Part shown: positions 17,201 to 25,240 of the stretch, piece after piece | How positions within the stretch are numbered: the stretch's first letter is position 1 | Layout of the letters: every line of letters begins with the position of its first letter | DNA from: Roseiarcus sp963835955 | GTDB taxonomy: Bacteria > Pseudomonadota > Alphaproteobacteria > Rhizobiales > Beijerinckiaceae | NCBI GenBank assembly: GCA_963835955.1 | Contig: CAWIHZ010000017.1 | Location: 248,001 to 312,000, forward strand | Direction of reading: 5' to 3' | Length of the DNA: 64,000 nucleotides | Made by a program: the position numbers and the translations under genes | Notes under the pieces: generated by a model | What the model was told of the DNA's origin: nothing | The model's input: only the letters and a program-made list of their open reading frames with translations | Database searches by the model: none

Positions 17201-17683
17201 TCAGGAGGCGGCCTGGGCGGCCTCTTTTCGCAGCCGCTTGAGGCTGCCGCCGGCCTTTTCGATCGCGGCCGCGGCGCTCTTCGAGGCCGTCGCGACTTCG
17301 AAATTCGCCTTCGCCTTCAACTCGCCGGATCCCAGGATCTTCACGCCGTCGCGCGGACGCGTGACGACCCCGGCCTTCAACAGGCTCTCAAGCGTAATCG
17401 GCTCGGCGGCGTCGAGCTTGCCCGCGTCGATGGCGCTCTGAATGCGCCCCAGATTGACCTCGTTATACATAAGTCGCGCGGGCGGAGTGAAGCCGCGTTT
17501 CGGCAAGCGCCGATGCAAGGGCATCTGGCCGCCCTCGAAGCCCTTGATGCGCACACCCGAGCGGGCCGTCTGTCCCTTGCCGCCACGCCCGGCCTGCTTG
17601 CCCTTGCCCGAACCGATGCCGCGTCCGACACGAATGCGCGCCTTGGACGAGCCCGGATTGTCGGAGATTTCATTGAGTTTCAT
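17201..17683 (-). CDS. rplO: 50S ribosomal protein L15
   Basis: 160 residues beginning MKLNEISDNPGSSKARIRVG with the glycine-rich RGKGGQTARSGV-type tail-binding region (here GRGGKGQTARSGVRIKGFEG). It binds 23S rRNA late in assembly. It is 10 bases downstream of rpmD in the standard spc order. The C terminus is Ala/Lys-rich (SAAAAIEKAGGSLKRLRKEA), as in related bacteria. Confidence 0.96.
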   Translation of the reverse strand: MKLNEISDNPGSSKARIRVGRGIGSGKGKQAGRGGKGQTARSGVRIKGFEGGQMPLHRRLPKRGFTPPARLMYNEVNLGRIQSAIDAGKLDAAEPITLESLLKAGVVTRPRDGVKILGSGELKAKANFEVATASKSAAAAIEKAGGSLKRLRKEAAQAAS

Positions 17684-17693
17684 CGCGCAATCC

Positions 17694-17885
17694 TCATTGA
17701 CCGTCGACGCGGCGCACGAGATGCGCGACCTTGGCGATCATGCCGCGAGTGGCTGGGGTGTCAACAATGCTCGACCGCCGGCCAATCCGGTCGAGTCCGA
17801 GGCCCCTCAACGTTTCGCGCTGCGAAGCGGGCCGGCCGATGGGGCTTCCCGTTTGCTCGAGCGTGATGGTCTTTTGCGTGCTCAT
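17694..17885 (-). CDS. rpmD: 50S ribosomal protein L30
   Basis: 63 residues starting MSTQKTITLEQTGSPIGRP, with the conserved LRGLGLDRIGRRSSIVDTPA. The ATG at 17885 is chosen over one at 17903 because it matches family length, although it overlaps the end of rpsE by neither frame nor codons. It is encoded between rpsE and rplO. Confidence 0.95.
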   Translation of the reverse strand: MSTQKTITLEQTGSPIGRPASQRETLRGLGLDRIGRRSSIVDTPATRGMIAKVAHLVRRVDGQ

Positions 17886-17899
17886 GGCGATCCTTGTCC

Positions 17900-18481
17900 T
17901 CACGAATCGACGGCGTCGGCTTCGACGCCCTGGCGGCGCGACTGCAAGGTCGACACTTTGAGGCTGCGCCGCTGGGCGACCGAACGCGGGCTGTCCTCTC
18001 GCGACAGCGCATCGAAGGTCGCGCGGATCATGTTGTAGGGATTCGAGGAGCCCTGGCTCTTGGCGACGACGTCGTGAACGCCGAGCGACTCGAACACGGC
18101 GCGCATCGGGCCGCCGGCGATGATGCCGGTGCCCGCCGGAGCGGCGCGCAGAACGACGCGGCCCGCGCCGTGGCGGCCGTTGACGTCGTGATGCAGCGTT
18201 CTGCCCTCGCGCAGCGGTACGCGCACGACGCCCCGCTTGGCGGCCTCGGTCGCCTTTCGGATCGCTTCCGGCACTTCGCGGGCCTTGCCGTGGCCAAAGC
18301 CCACGCGGCCCTTCTGGTCGCCGACGACCACGAGAGCGGCGAAGCCGAACCGCCGGCCGCCCTTGACGACCTTCGCCACGCGGTTGATATGAACGAGGCG
18401 ATCGACGAACTCGCTGTCGCGCTCCTCGCGGTTGTGGTCGCGGCCGCGGCCGCCTTCTCCTTCACGCGCCATATCGTTCAT
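17900..18481 (-). CDS. rpsE: 30S ribosomal protein S5
   Basis: 193 residues. The S5 core is clear: EFVDRLVHINRVAKVVKGGRR with the double-stranded RNA-binding fold, GFGHGKAREVPEAIRKA, and AGGPMRAVFESLGVHDVVAKSQGSSNPYN. It contributes to decoding accuracy. A second ATG nine bases downstream (MAREGEGG) is an equally possible start. Confidence 0.96.
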   Translation of the reverse strand: MNDMAREGEGGRGRDHNREERDSEFVDRLVHINRVAKVVKGGRRFGFAALVVVGDQKGRVGFGHGKAREVPEAIRKATEAAKRGVVRVPLREGRTLHHDVNGRHGAGRVVLRAAPAGTGIIAGGPMRAVFESLGVHDVVAKSQGSSNPYNMIRATFDALSREDSPRSVAQRRSLKVSTLQSRRQGVEADAVDS

Positions 18482-18542
18482 CCGTCACTGAAAAATCGCG
18501 GCCCGCACTTCATGGCGCCGCGGCTCGCTTCCGTTGGTCGAT

Positions 18543-18905
18543 TTAGAATTCCAGTCCGCCCTCGCGGGCGCCCTCCGCCAATGCCTTGACGCGGCCGTGG
18601 TACATATAGGCGCCGCGGTCGAAGACAACCTTGCTGACGCCGGCCTTCTTTGCCCGCTCGGCCAGTTCCTTGCCGATTCGTCGCGCCGCCTCGACGTTCG
18701 CCCCGGTCTTGATCGACTCGCGGATCGCCTTTTCGATCGACGAAGCGGCCGTGATCGTCCGGCCCTGCCGATCGTCGATGATCTGTGCGTAGATCTGCTT
18801 CGACGATCGAAAAACGCTGAGCCTCGGACGGTCGCCCGAGTTGGCGGCGATTGCGCGGCGCACCCGGGCCTTGCGCCGCTCGGTGGAAGTATTCGACTTA
18901 CCCAT
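18543..18905 (-). CDS. rplR: 50S ribosomal protein L18
   Basis: 120 residues with the 5S rRNA-binding pattern RRAIAANSGDRPRLSVFRSS, KQIYAQIIDD and the C-terminal FDRGAYMYHGRVKALAEGAREGG (given here in outline). It sits 12 bases after rplF in the usual order. Confidence 0.96.
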   Translation of the reverse strand: MGKSNTSTERRKARVRRAIAANSGDRPRLSVFRSSKQIYAQIIDDRQGRTITAASSIEKAIRESIKTGANVEAARRIGKELAERAKKAGVSKVVFDRGAYMYHGRVKALAEGAREGGLEF

Positions 18906-18917
18906 GGCGGCGCACCC

Positions 18918-19451
18918 TCACTTCTTCTTCCCTTCCTTGCGGAAGATGAATTCACCGGCGTATCTGACGCCCTTGCCCTTATAGGGCTCAGGGCGCCGGA
19001 ACGCCCGGATCTCCGCGGCGATCTGCCCCACCTGGCGCTTGTCGATGCCGGCGACCGTGATCTCGGTCGGCTTCGACGTCGAAATCGTCACGCCCGCAGG
19101 GATCGGATACACGACGTCATGGCTGTAGCCGAGCGACAGTTGCAGGTTCTTGCCTGCGACCGCCGCCTTGTAGCCGACGCCGTTGATTTCGAGCTTCTTC
19201 TCGAACCCCTTGGTGACGCCGCCGACCAGGTTCTGCACCTGCGCGCGCGTCGTCCCCCACATCGCGCGCGAACGCTTGTCTTCGCCGCGCGGCTGGACAT
19301 GGACGGCGCCGCCATCGATCGAGAGCGCCACTTCGCGCGGCGCGGTGAATGTCAATTCACCCTTTGCGCCTTTGACCGCGATCGTCTGGCCGTCCAGCTG
19401 CGCGGTGACGCCGGACGGAATGACGATGGGCTTTTTGCCTATTCGAGACAT
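18918..19451 (-). CDS. rplF: 50S ribosomal protein L6
   Basis: 177 residues beginning MSRIGKKPIVIPSGV with the two repeated L6 folds and the signature PEPYKGKGVRYAGE near the C terminus. It lies near the elongation-factor binding site of the large subunit. Confidence 0.97.
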   Translation of the reverse strand: MSRIGKKPIVIPSGVTAQLDGQTIAVKGAKGELTFTAPREVALSIDGGAVHVQPRGEDKRSRAMWGTTRAQVQNLVGGVTKGFEKKLEINGVGYKAAVAGKNLQLSLGYSHDVVYPIPAGVTISTSKPTEITVAGIDKRQVGQIAAEIRAFRRPEPYKGKGVRYAGEFIFRKEGKKK

Positions 19452-19483
19452 AACTCAAATTCCATTTCTTTGCCGGGGCGCCG

Positions 19484-19882
19484 TCAGAAAACGGTGCAGA
19501 GGACTTCGCCGCCGACATTGTTTTCACGCGCCGCATGGTCGGCCATTACGCCCTTCGGGGTCGAGACGATCGAAACGCCCAGGCCGTTGGCGACCCGAGG
19601 CATGGCGCCGACAGTGGCGTAGACCCGACGGCCCGGTTTGGACACGCGTTCGATCTTGCGGATGACCGGTTCGTTGTCGAAATACTTCAACTCGATTTCG
19701 AACTCAGTGCGGCCGTTGCCGTAATCCGTGGTCGAGTAGCCGCGGATATAGCCTTCGGACTCTAGGACGTCGAGCACTTTCTGACGCAGGGAAGAGCCCG
19801 GCGTCGAGACTTTGCCGCGCTTGCGCATCTGTGCGTTGCGGATGCGGGTGAGCATATCGCCGAGAGGATCGTTCACTGCCAT
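19484..19882 (-). CDS. rpsH: 30S ribosomal protein S8
   Basis: 132 residues starting MAVNDPLGDMLTRIRNAQ and ending with the 16S rRNA-binding signature region STPKGVMADHAARENNVGGE. In E. coli S8 represses the spc operon by binding its mRNA near rplE; I did not look for the matching RNA site here. Confidence 0.97.
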   Translation of the reverse strand: MAVNDPLGDMLTRIRNAQMRKRGKVSTPGSSLRQKVLDVLESEGYIRGYSTTDYGNGRTEFEIELKYFDNEPVIRKIERVSKPGRRVYATVGAMPRVANGLGVSIVSTPKGVMADHAARENNVGGEVLCTVF

Positions 19883-19889
19883 AACCTCC

Positions 19890-20195
19890 TCACCAGCTCG
19901 ACTTCACCAGGCCCGGGATAAGGCCCTCGTTTCCCAATTCGCGCACGGCGATGCGCGACAGCCTCATCTTCCGAAAGAAACCGCGTGGCCGACCGGTCAA
20001 TTCGCAGCGGTTGCGCACGCGAACGATCGCGCCGTTGCGCGGCAACGCGGCGAGCCGCAGCCGGGCCTCGAAGCGCTCCTCCATCGGACGCGCCTCATCA
20101 TTGGCGATTTCGAGCAGCCGGTTGCGCCGGGCCGCGAATTTCTTGACCAGGCGCTGCTTGCGCAGGTTATTTTCGATTGCGCTTTTCTTTGCCAT
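19890..20195 (-). CDS. rpsN: 30S ribosomal protein S14 (zinc-free type)
   Basis: 101 residues from MAKKSAIENNLRKQ. It contains RCELTGRPRGFFRKMRLSRI but lacks the CxxC pairs of the zinc-binding form. The ATG at 20195 fits the family; the open frame continues upstream to 20261 but those residues are not S14-like. Confidence 0.96.
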   Translation of the reverse strand: MAKKSAIENNLRKQRLVKKFAARRNRLLEIANDEARPMEERFEARLRLAALPRNGAIVRVRNRCELTGRPRGFFRKMRLSRIAVRELGNEGLIPGLVKSSW

Positions 20196-20232
20196 CAATG
20201 GACTCCATTTTCCGCGTCTGAGCGCCTTGGGC

Positions 20233-20952
20233 TCACTGCCGGAACGGGAAGTTGAACGCACTCAGCAAGGCTTGCGCTTCCGCGTCGGTCCTGGCCGTCG
20301 TGCAGACCACGATATCGAGACCGAGCATGGCCTCGGTCTTGTCGTAGTCGATTTCGGGAAAGATGATGTGCTCCTTGACGCCAAGCGCGTAGTTGCCTCG
20401 GCCGTCGAAAGATTTGGGGTCGAGACCTCGGAAGTCCCGCACGCGCGGCAGCGCGACCGTCACCAAACGGTCGAGAAACTCGTACATTCGGGTCTCACGC
20501 AGGGTGACCTTGGCGCCGATCGGCATGTTCTCTCGCACCTTGAAGGTCGAGATCGCCTTTCGCGCGCGCGTAACCACCGGCTTCTGGCCGGCGATCAACG
20601 CCAGGTCCGCGGCGGCGGAAGTCACCTTCTTGGTGTCGTTGACCGCTTCGCCGACCCCCATGTTGAGCACGATCTTGTCGAGTTTGGGCACCTCCAGCGC
20701 GTTCTTGTAGCCGAACTCCTTGACGAGCTTCGGCACGATCTCGTCTTGATAGAGCTTCTTCAGACGGGCGACATAGTCCTTCGGCGCGGCCTTAACCGCG
20801 CCAGCGGCGGCGGTTTCGGCGCCGGCTTCCTTGCGGCCCTTGGCCTTGGCGCCCTTGGCGTCGGCGGGCGCGGCGGCCTTGGGGGATTTCGCAGCGCCGG
20901 GCTTCTCGCCCTTGGCCGGCTTGGCGCCTTTGTCGGTCTTTGCCTCAGCCAT
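20233..20952 (-). CDS. rplE: 50S ribosomal protein L5 with a long Ala/Lys N-terminal extension
   Basis: The L5 core starts near residue 57 (KDYVARLKKLYQDEIVPKL) and has the usual KIVLNMGVGEAVNDTKK and RGLDPKSFDGRGNYALGVKE, which bind 5S rRNA. It is preceded by about 56 residues of low-complexity Ala/Lys/Gly sequence (MAEAKTDKGAKPAKGEKPGA and similar), making 239 residues against about 180-185 typically. The upstream gene rplX ends inside the first codons, so the ATG at 20952 is well placed for coupled translation. A second start close to the core was not seen. Confidence 0.93.
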   Translation of the reverse strand: MAEAKTDKGAKPAKGEKPGAAKSPKAAAPADAKGAKAKGRKEAGAETAAAGAVKAAPKDYVARLKKLYQDEIVPKLVKEFGYKNALEVPKLDKIVLNMGVGEAVNDTKKVTSAAADLALIAGQKPVVTRARKAISTFKVRENMPIGAKVTLRETRMYEFLDRLVTVALPRVRDFRGLDPKSFDGRGNYALGVKEHIIFPEIDYDKTEAMLGLDIVVCTTARTDAEAQALLSAFNFPFRQ

Positions 20953-21262
20953 CGATAAGATCTCCAGAGCGCTTGGCGATGCGAACCTTGCGACCGTCGT
21001 CGAGAATTTTGAATCCGACCCGGGTCGGCTTGCCCGATTTGGGGTCAGCGATCGCCAGATTCGACAGGTGAATTGTCGCCTCCTTGGTCAGGATGCCGCC
21101 CTCGGTCTGGGCGGTCTGGCGGGTATGTCGCCGCACGAGATTGACGCCGGCGACAATCGCCCGGCTTTCGGCCCTGATCACCTGACGGACCTCGCCGGTC
21201 TTGCCCTTGTCGCGTCCGGTGGTGACAATGACCCGGTCGCCCTTCTTGATCTTGGCGGCCAT
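20945..21262 (-). CDS. rplX: 50S ribosomal protein L24
   Basis: 105 residues from MAAKIKKGDRVIVTTGRDKG, the KOW motif that starts L24, an assembly initiator of the large subunit. The ATG at 21262 overlaps the rplN stop (ATGA), fixing the start. The end overlaps the rplE start by eight bases. Confidence 0.96.
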   Translation of the reverse strand: MAAKIKKGDRVIVTTGRDKGKTGEVRQVIRAESRAIVAGVNLVRRHTRQTAQTEGGILTKEATIHLSNLAIADPKSGKPTRVGFKILDDGRKVRIAKRSGDLIDG

Positions 21263-21630
21263 CACAACACCTCCGGCGCAAGCGAGATGATCTTGACGTG
21301 GTTTTTGGCGCGCAACTCCCGCGGCACCGGCCCGAAAATCCGGGTTCCCACCGGCTCGGACTGGTTGTTGATCAGCACAGCGGCATTGGAATCGAAACGG
21401 ATCACCGAGCCGTCGGCGCGGCGGATGTCCTTGGCGGTGCGCACAACGACGGCCTTCATCACGTCCCCCTTCTTGACGCGGCCGCGCGGGATCGCCTCCT
21501 TTATCGACACCACGATGATGTCGCCGACCGAAGCGTAGCGGCGCTTCGATCCGCCAAGCACTTTGATGCACATCACGCGCCGCGCGCCGGAATTGTCGGC
21601 GACGTCGAGATTGGTCTGCATCTGTATCAT
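21262..21630 (-). CDS. rplN: 50S ribosomal protein L14
   Basis: 122 residues beginning MIQMQTNLDVADNSGARRVM with KRRYASVGDIIVVSIKEAIP and the C-terminal FGPVPRELR. Highly conserved 23S rRNA-binding protein at the subunit interface. Confidence 0.97.
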   Translation of the reverse strand: MIQMQTNLDVADNSGARRVMCIKVLGGSKRRYASVGDIIVVSIKEAIPRGRVKKGDVMKAVVVRTAKDIRRADGSVIRFDSNAAVLINNQSEPVGTRIFGPVPRELRAKNHVKIISLAPEVL

Positions 21631-21718
21631 GGCCTATTCGCCTTTCTGATCAGATCGGTTTCCGGCGTCTGCCGAAGCCGGACTTCGTCTGCAGGAAGCT
21701 GACCGCCTCCGGATGGAT

Positions 21719-21964
21719 TCACGATTGTGGCGCGTCGGCGCCGATGACGATCCAGCGCTTCAATTTCGAGATCGGCCTCGTCTCCTCGATCGAGACGATA
21801 TCCCCGACCTTCTGCGTCTTGTTTTCCACATGCGCGTGGTAGTTCTTCGAACGGCGCACAGTCTTCTTCAGCAGAGGATGGGTGAACCGGCGCTCGACCT
21901 TCACGACCAGCGTCTTCTCCTGCTTGTCGCTGACGACGACGCCCTGCAATATTCTCTTCGGCAT
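21719..21964 (-). CDS. rpsQ: 30S ribosomal protein S17
   Basis: 81 residues beginning MPKRILQGVVVSDKQEKT and containing KVERRFTHPLLKKTVRRSKN and the GDIVSIEETRPISKLKRW ending. Binds 16S rRNA early in assembly. Confidence 0.96.
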   Translation of the reverse strand: MPKRILQGVVVSDKQEKTLVVKVERRFTHPLLKKTVRRSKNYHAHVENKTQKVGDIVSIEETRPISKLKRWIVIGADAPQS

Positions 21965-21972
21965 TTCGATCC

Positions 21973-22191
21973 TCAGTCCTTGGCCTTGGCGACGGCGCGC
22001 TTCTGCGCGGCGACAGTCTTGACCCTAGCGATGTCGCGCCGGACCACGCGCACCCGAGCGGTGTTCTGCAACTGGCCGCTCGCCTTCTGAAAGCGCAGGT
22101 TGAACTGCTCCTTCTTCAGGCTCAGCGTCTCGTCGCCGAGCTGGTCCTCCGTCATGACCCGCAGATCGGAAAGACGGTTGGTTTTCTTCAT
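21973..22191 (-). CDS. rpmC: 50S ribosomal protein L29
   Basis: 72 residues. The helical hairpin is recognisable in LSDLRVMTEDQLGDETLSLK and FNLRFQKASGQLQNTARVR, with an Ala/Lys-rich tail. It sits at the nascent-chain exit and lies eight bases before rpsQ. Confidence 0.95.
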   Translation of the reverse strand: MKKTNRLSDLRVMTEDQLGDETLSLKKEQFNLRFQKASGQLQNTARVRVVRRDIARVKTVAAQKRAVAKAKD

Positions 22192-22203
22192 CTCGCGCGC
22201 TCC

Positions 22204-22617
22204 CTATTCCGCGATGCGCTGCACGAAGCGGGTCTTGATCGGCAGCTTGGCTGCGGCGAGGCCGAACGCCTCGCGCGCGAGCTGCTCCGGCACGCCGTCG
22301 ATCTCGAACATGATGCGACCGGGGGAGACCCGCACGATCCAGAACTCGGGCGCCCCCTTGCCCTTGCCCATGCGCACTTCGATCGGCTTCTTGGACACCG
22401 GCACGTCCGGGAAAACTCGAATCCACACCCTCCCGGCGCGCTTCATGTGGCGTGTCAGCGCCCGGCGGGCGGCCTCGATCTGGCGCGCGGTGATGCGCTC
22501 CGGCTCCATCGCCTTGAGACCGAATTCGCCGAAGTTGAGCGCGAATCCGCCTTTCGCATTGCCGTGAATCCGGCCTTTGAAGGCCTTGCGGAACTTGGTT
22601 TTCTTAGGCTGCATCAT
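22204..22617 (-). CDS. rplP: 50S ribosomal protein L16
   Basis: 137 residues beginning MMQPKKTKFRKAFKGRIHGN with GSKGGFALNFGEFGLKAMEP-like sequence and the MGKGKGAPEFWIVRVSPGR signature. It helps to position tRNA at the peptidyl-transferase centre. Confidence 0.97.
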   Translation of the reverse strand: MMQPKKTKFRKAFKGRIHGNAKGGFALNFGEFGLKAMEPERITARQIEAARRALTRHMKRAGRVWIRVFPDVPVSKKPIEVRMGKGKGAPEFWIVRVSPGRIMFEIDGVPEQLAREAFGLAAAKLPIKTRFVQRIAE

Positions 22618-22644
22618 GGTCGTAGACTTTCACTCGGGCCCTGG

Positions 22645-23394
22645 TCAAACCGCCTCGCGGCCATGATCGCGGTCGCGGTTGTCCCGCTCGCGCGGTTCCC
22701 TGCGCGGTCGATGGGTCGAGGAGTGATCGGCCTCGGCCAGCCTCTTGTCCTGGGCCATCGGGTCGTGTTCGAGGATTTCGCCTTTGAATATCCAAACCTT
22801 GATCCCGCAGGTGCCATAGGCGGTGTGCGCCGTCGCGACCCCATAGTCGATGTCGGCGCGCAGGGTGTGAAGCGGCACCCGACCTTCGCGATACCATTCG
22901 AGGCGGGCGATTTCCGCCCCGCCCAGACGGCCCGAGCAGTTGATGCGGATGCCCTGCGCGCCGAGGCGCATCGCCGACTGCACCGCGCGCTTCATCGCGC
23001 GCCGGAAGGCGACGCGCCGCTCGAGCTGCTGGGCGATCGACTCGGCGACCAGAGTCGCGTCGATTTCGGGCTTGCGAACCTCGACAATGTTGATCGCAAC
23101 CTCCGAACTGGTCAGCTTGGCGACCTGCTTGCGCAGCTTGTCGATGTCTGCGCCCTTCTTGCCGATGACGACGCCCGGCCGGGCCGAGTGGATGTTGACG
23201 CGCGCCTTCTTGTGCGGACGCTCGATGACGATCTTCGAGATCGCGGCCTGCTTGAGGCCTTTCTTCAGCACATCGCGGATTTTGATGTCCTCGTGCAAAA
23301 GCTTGCCGTATTCGCCCTTGTTCGAGTACCAGCGCGAATCCCAGGTGCGATTGACGCCCAGCCGCAGCCCGATCGGATTGATCTTCTGACCCAT
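22645..23394 (-). CDS. rpsC: 30S ribosomal protein S3
   Basis: 249 residues from MGQKINPIGLRLGVNRTWDS, with the KH domain around IVIERPHKKARVNIHSARPG and VVIGKKGADIDKLRK, and the GRLGGAEIARLEWYREGRVP signature. The C-terminal tail is basic and degenerate. The ATG at 23394 is preferred to one two codons upstream. Confidence 0.97.
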   Translation of the reverse strand: MGQKINPIGLRLGVNRTWDSRWYSNKGEYGKLLHEDIKIRDVLKKGLKQAAISKIVIERPHKKARVNIHSARPGVVIGKKGADIDKLRKQVAKLTSSEVAINIVEVRKPEIDATLVAESIAQQLERRVAFRRAMKRAVQSAMRLGAQGIRINCSGRLGGAEIARLEWYREGRVPLHTLRADIDYGVATAHTAYGTCGIKVWIFKGEILEHDPMAQDKRLAEADHSSTHRPRREPRERDNRDRDHGREAV

Positions 23395-23408
23395 CTCCAA
23401 GTCTCTCC

Positions 23409-23801
23409 TCAGGCCGCTTTGGCGGCGTCGGCGGCGACTTCGCGCACCACGATCGTAATATTCGAGAACGGCTTTTCGATCCGCCCCGACCGACCGCGAG
23501 CGCGGGGGCTGAAGCGCTTCATCACCATGTCCTTGCCGACCCAGGCCTGGGCGACGATCAGATCGTCAACGTCGAGATCATGGTTGTTCTCCGCGTTGGC
23601 GATCGCCGACTCGAGCGCCTTCCTGACCTCGGTGGAAATTCTCTTGTTTGAAAATTCCAGGTCGGCGAGCGCGGTCGCGACCTTCTTGCCCCGGATGAGC
23701 TGGGCGAGAAGGTTGAGCTTCTGCGGGCTGACCCGCAACATGCGCGCGGTCGCCTTGGCTTCGTTTTCGGCCTGACGGCGCGGATTGGCTTGTTTGGACA
23801 T
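23409..23801 (-). CDS. rplV: 50S ribosomal protein L22
   Basis: 130 residues from MSKQANPRRQAENEAKATAR with the RVSPQKLNLLAQLIRGK motif and the beta-hairpin end VGKDMVMKRFSPRARGR that lines the exit tunnel. The open frame runs upstream to 23873 but inside rpsS, so the internal ATG at 23801 is used. Confidence 0.96.
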   Translation of the reverse strand: MSKQANPRRQAENEAKATARMLRVSPQKLNLLAQLIRGKKVATALADLEFSNKRISTEVRKALESAIANAENNHDLDVDDLIVAQAWVGKDMVMKRFSPRARGRSGRIEKPFSNITIVVREVAADAAKAA

Positions 23802-23808
23802 GAGACGT

Positions 23809-24087
23809 TTAAGCCCTTTTCGCCTTCTTGTCGGCGGAATGCCCGTGAAACGTGCGGGTCGGCGCGAATTCACCGAACTTGTGACCGATCATCTCCTCGG
23901 AGACCAGCACGGGTATGTGCTTGTGGCCGTTGTAGACGCCGAAGGTGAGGCCGACAAACTGCGGCAGGATGGTCGAGCGGCGGCTCCAGATCTTGATGAT
24001 CTCGGAGCGGCCCGACGACCGCGAGGCGTCGGCCTTCTTCAGGAGGTAGCCGTCGATGAACGGGCCTTTCCATATCGAGCGCGTCAT
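23809..24087 (-). CDS. rpsS: 30S ribosomal protein S19
   Basis: 92 residues: MTRSIWKGPFIDGYLLKKAD, WSRRSTILPQFVGLTFGVYN and KFGEFAPTRTFHGH, all typical of S19, which sits in the head of the small subunit with S13. Confidence 0.97.
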   Translation of the reverse strand: MTRSIWKGPFIDGYLLKKADASRSSGRSEIIKIWSRRSTILPQFVGLTFGVYNGHKHIPVLVSEEMIGHKFGEFAPTRTFHGHSADKKAKRA

Positions 24088-24090
24088 GGC

Positions 24091-24930
24091 CTAGCCTCTC
24101 TTCTTGCGCACATGCCGCGATGCGACGATGAACTTGTTGGTCGACTTGTTGGAACGAGTTTTCTTGCCCTTGGTCGGTTTGCCCCATGGGCTGACCGGAT
24201 GGCGGCCGCCTGAGCTGCGGCCCTCGCCGCCGCCATGCGGATGGTCGACCGGATTCATGGTGACCCCGCGATTGTGCGGGCGATGCCCCAGCCATCGGTT
24301 GCGCCCCGCCTTGCCGATCGAAGCGTTCATGTGGTCGGGATTCGAGACCGCGCCGATCGACGCGAAGCACTGGCCGTGGATGAGCCGCTGTTCGCCGGAA
24401 TTGAGGCGCAGCGACACATAGCCCTGATCGCGGCCGACGATTTGCGCATACGTCCCTGCGGAGCGCGCGATCACGCCGCCCTTTCCGATCTTCATTTCGA
24501 CGTTGTGGACGATGGCGCCGATCGGGATGTTGGCCAGCGGCATCGCATTGCCCGGTTTCACGTCGACCTGCAGACCGGCGATCACCTCGTCCCCGACCGC
24601 CAGACGTTGAGGCGCGACGATATAGGCCTGCTCGCCGTCGGCATATTTGATCAGCGCGATGAAGCTGGTGCGGTTGGGATCATATTCCAGCCGCTCGACC
24701 TTGCCGGCGACATCGAGCTTTCGGCGCTTGAAGTCGACGATGCGGTAGGTTTGCTTGTGGCCGCCGCCGCGAAAGCGCACGGTCACGCGCCCGGCGTTGT
24801 TGCGTCCGCCCTTTTCGGACTTGCCGACGGTCAGCGCCTTGACCGGCTTGCCCTTGTGAAGGCCGCTCCGATCGACGATCGTCAGCTGGCGAAGGCCCGG
24901 CGTGATCGGCTTGAATGTCTTGAGAGCCAT
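24091..24930 (-). CDS. rplB: 50S ribosomal protein L2
   Basis: 279 residues: ALKTFKPITPGLRQLTIVDR at the start, KGGRNNAGRVTVRFRGGGHK, and the C-terminal GVTMNPVDHPHGGGEGRSSG region near the peptidyl-transferase centre. Full length. The upstream rplW frame runs on over the first 250 bases of this gene. Confidence 0.97.
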   Translation of the reverse strand: MALKTFKPITPGLRQLTIVDRSGLHKGKPVKALTVGKSEKGGRNNAGRVTVRFRGGGHKQTYRIVDFKRRKLDVAGKVERLEYDPNRTSFIALIKYADGEQAYIVAPQRLAVGDEVIAGLQVDVKPGNAMPLANIPIGAIVHNVEMKIGKGGVIARSAGTYAQIVGRDQGYVSLRLNSGEQRLIHGQCFASIGAVSNPDHMNASIGKAGRNRWLGHRPHNRGVTMNPVDHPHGGGEGRSSGGRHPVSPWGKPTKGKKTRSNKSTNKFIVASRHVRKKRG

Positions 24931-25240
24931 GGTCGTGGAATCCCGAGAGTTCGGTGGTCACGTCGATGCGATGACCGTCGGCCAAGGTGACGATCGCCTT
25001 CTTCATGTCCTGCTGCCGGCCGCGAATCCCGCGGAACCTCTTGGCCTTGCCCTTGCGCAGCAACGTGTTGACGGCGGTCACCTTCACGTCGAACAGCTTC
25101 TCGATCGCCGCCTTGATCTGCGGCTTGGTCGCGTCGCGGGCGACTTTGAACACGAACTGGTTGTGCTCCGACGCAACGGTGGCCTTCTCCGTAATGACGG
25201 GCGCGACGATCGTGTCGTAGTGGCGGGTGTCCTTGGTCAT
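24680..25240 (-). CDS. rplW: 50S ribosomal protein L23; open frame runs on past its normal end into rplB
   Basis: Residues 1-98 (25240 to about 24947) are a complete L23, from MTKDTRHYDTIVAPVITEKA to VTLADGHRIDVTTEL, the docking site for trigger factor and SRP at the tunnel exit. No stop codon follows: the frame continues for about 88 codons across the rplB start in another frame, producing sequence unlike any L23. Two GANTC-like sites (GAATC at 24938-24942 and GAGTTC at 24947-24952, plus strand) lie exactly where the stop should be, so a local sequence error is likely. I could not find a single-base change that restores a normal end. The start overlaps the rplD stop (ATGA). Confidence 0.85.
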   Translation of the reverse strand: MTKDTRHYDTIVAPVITEKATVASEHNQFVFKVARDATKPQIKAAIEKLFDVKVTAVNTLLRKGKAKRFRGIRGRQQDMKKAIVTLADGHRIDVTTELSGFHDHGSQDIQADHAGPSPADDRRSERPSQGQAGQGADRRQVRKGRTQQRRARDRALSRRRPQANLPHRRLQAPKARCRRQGRAAGI

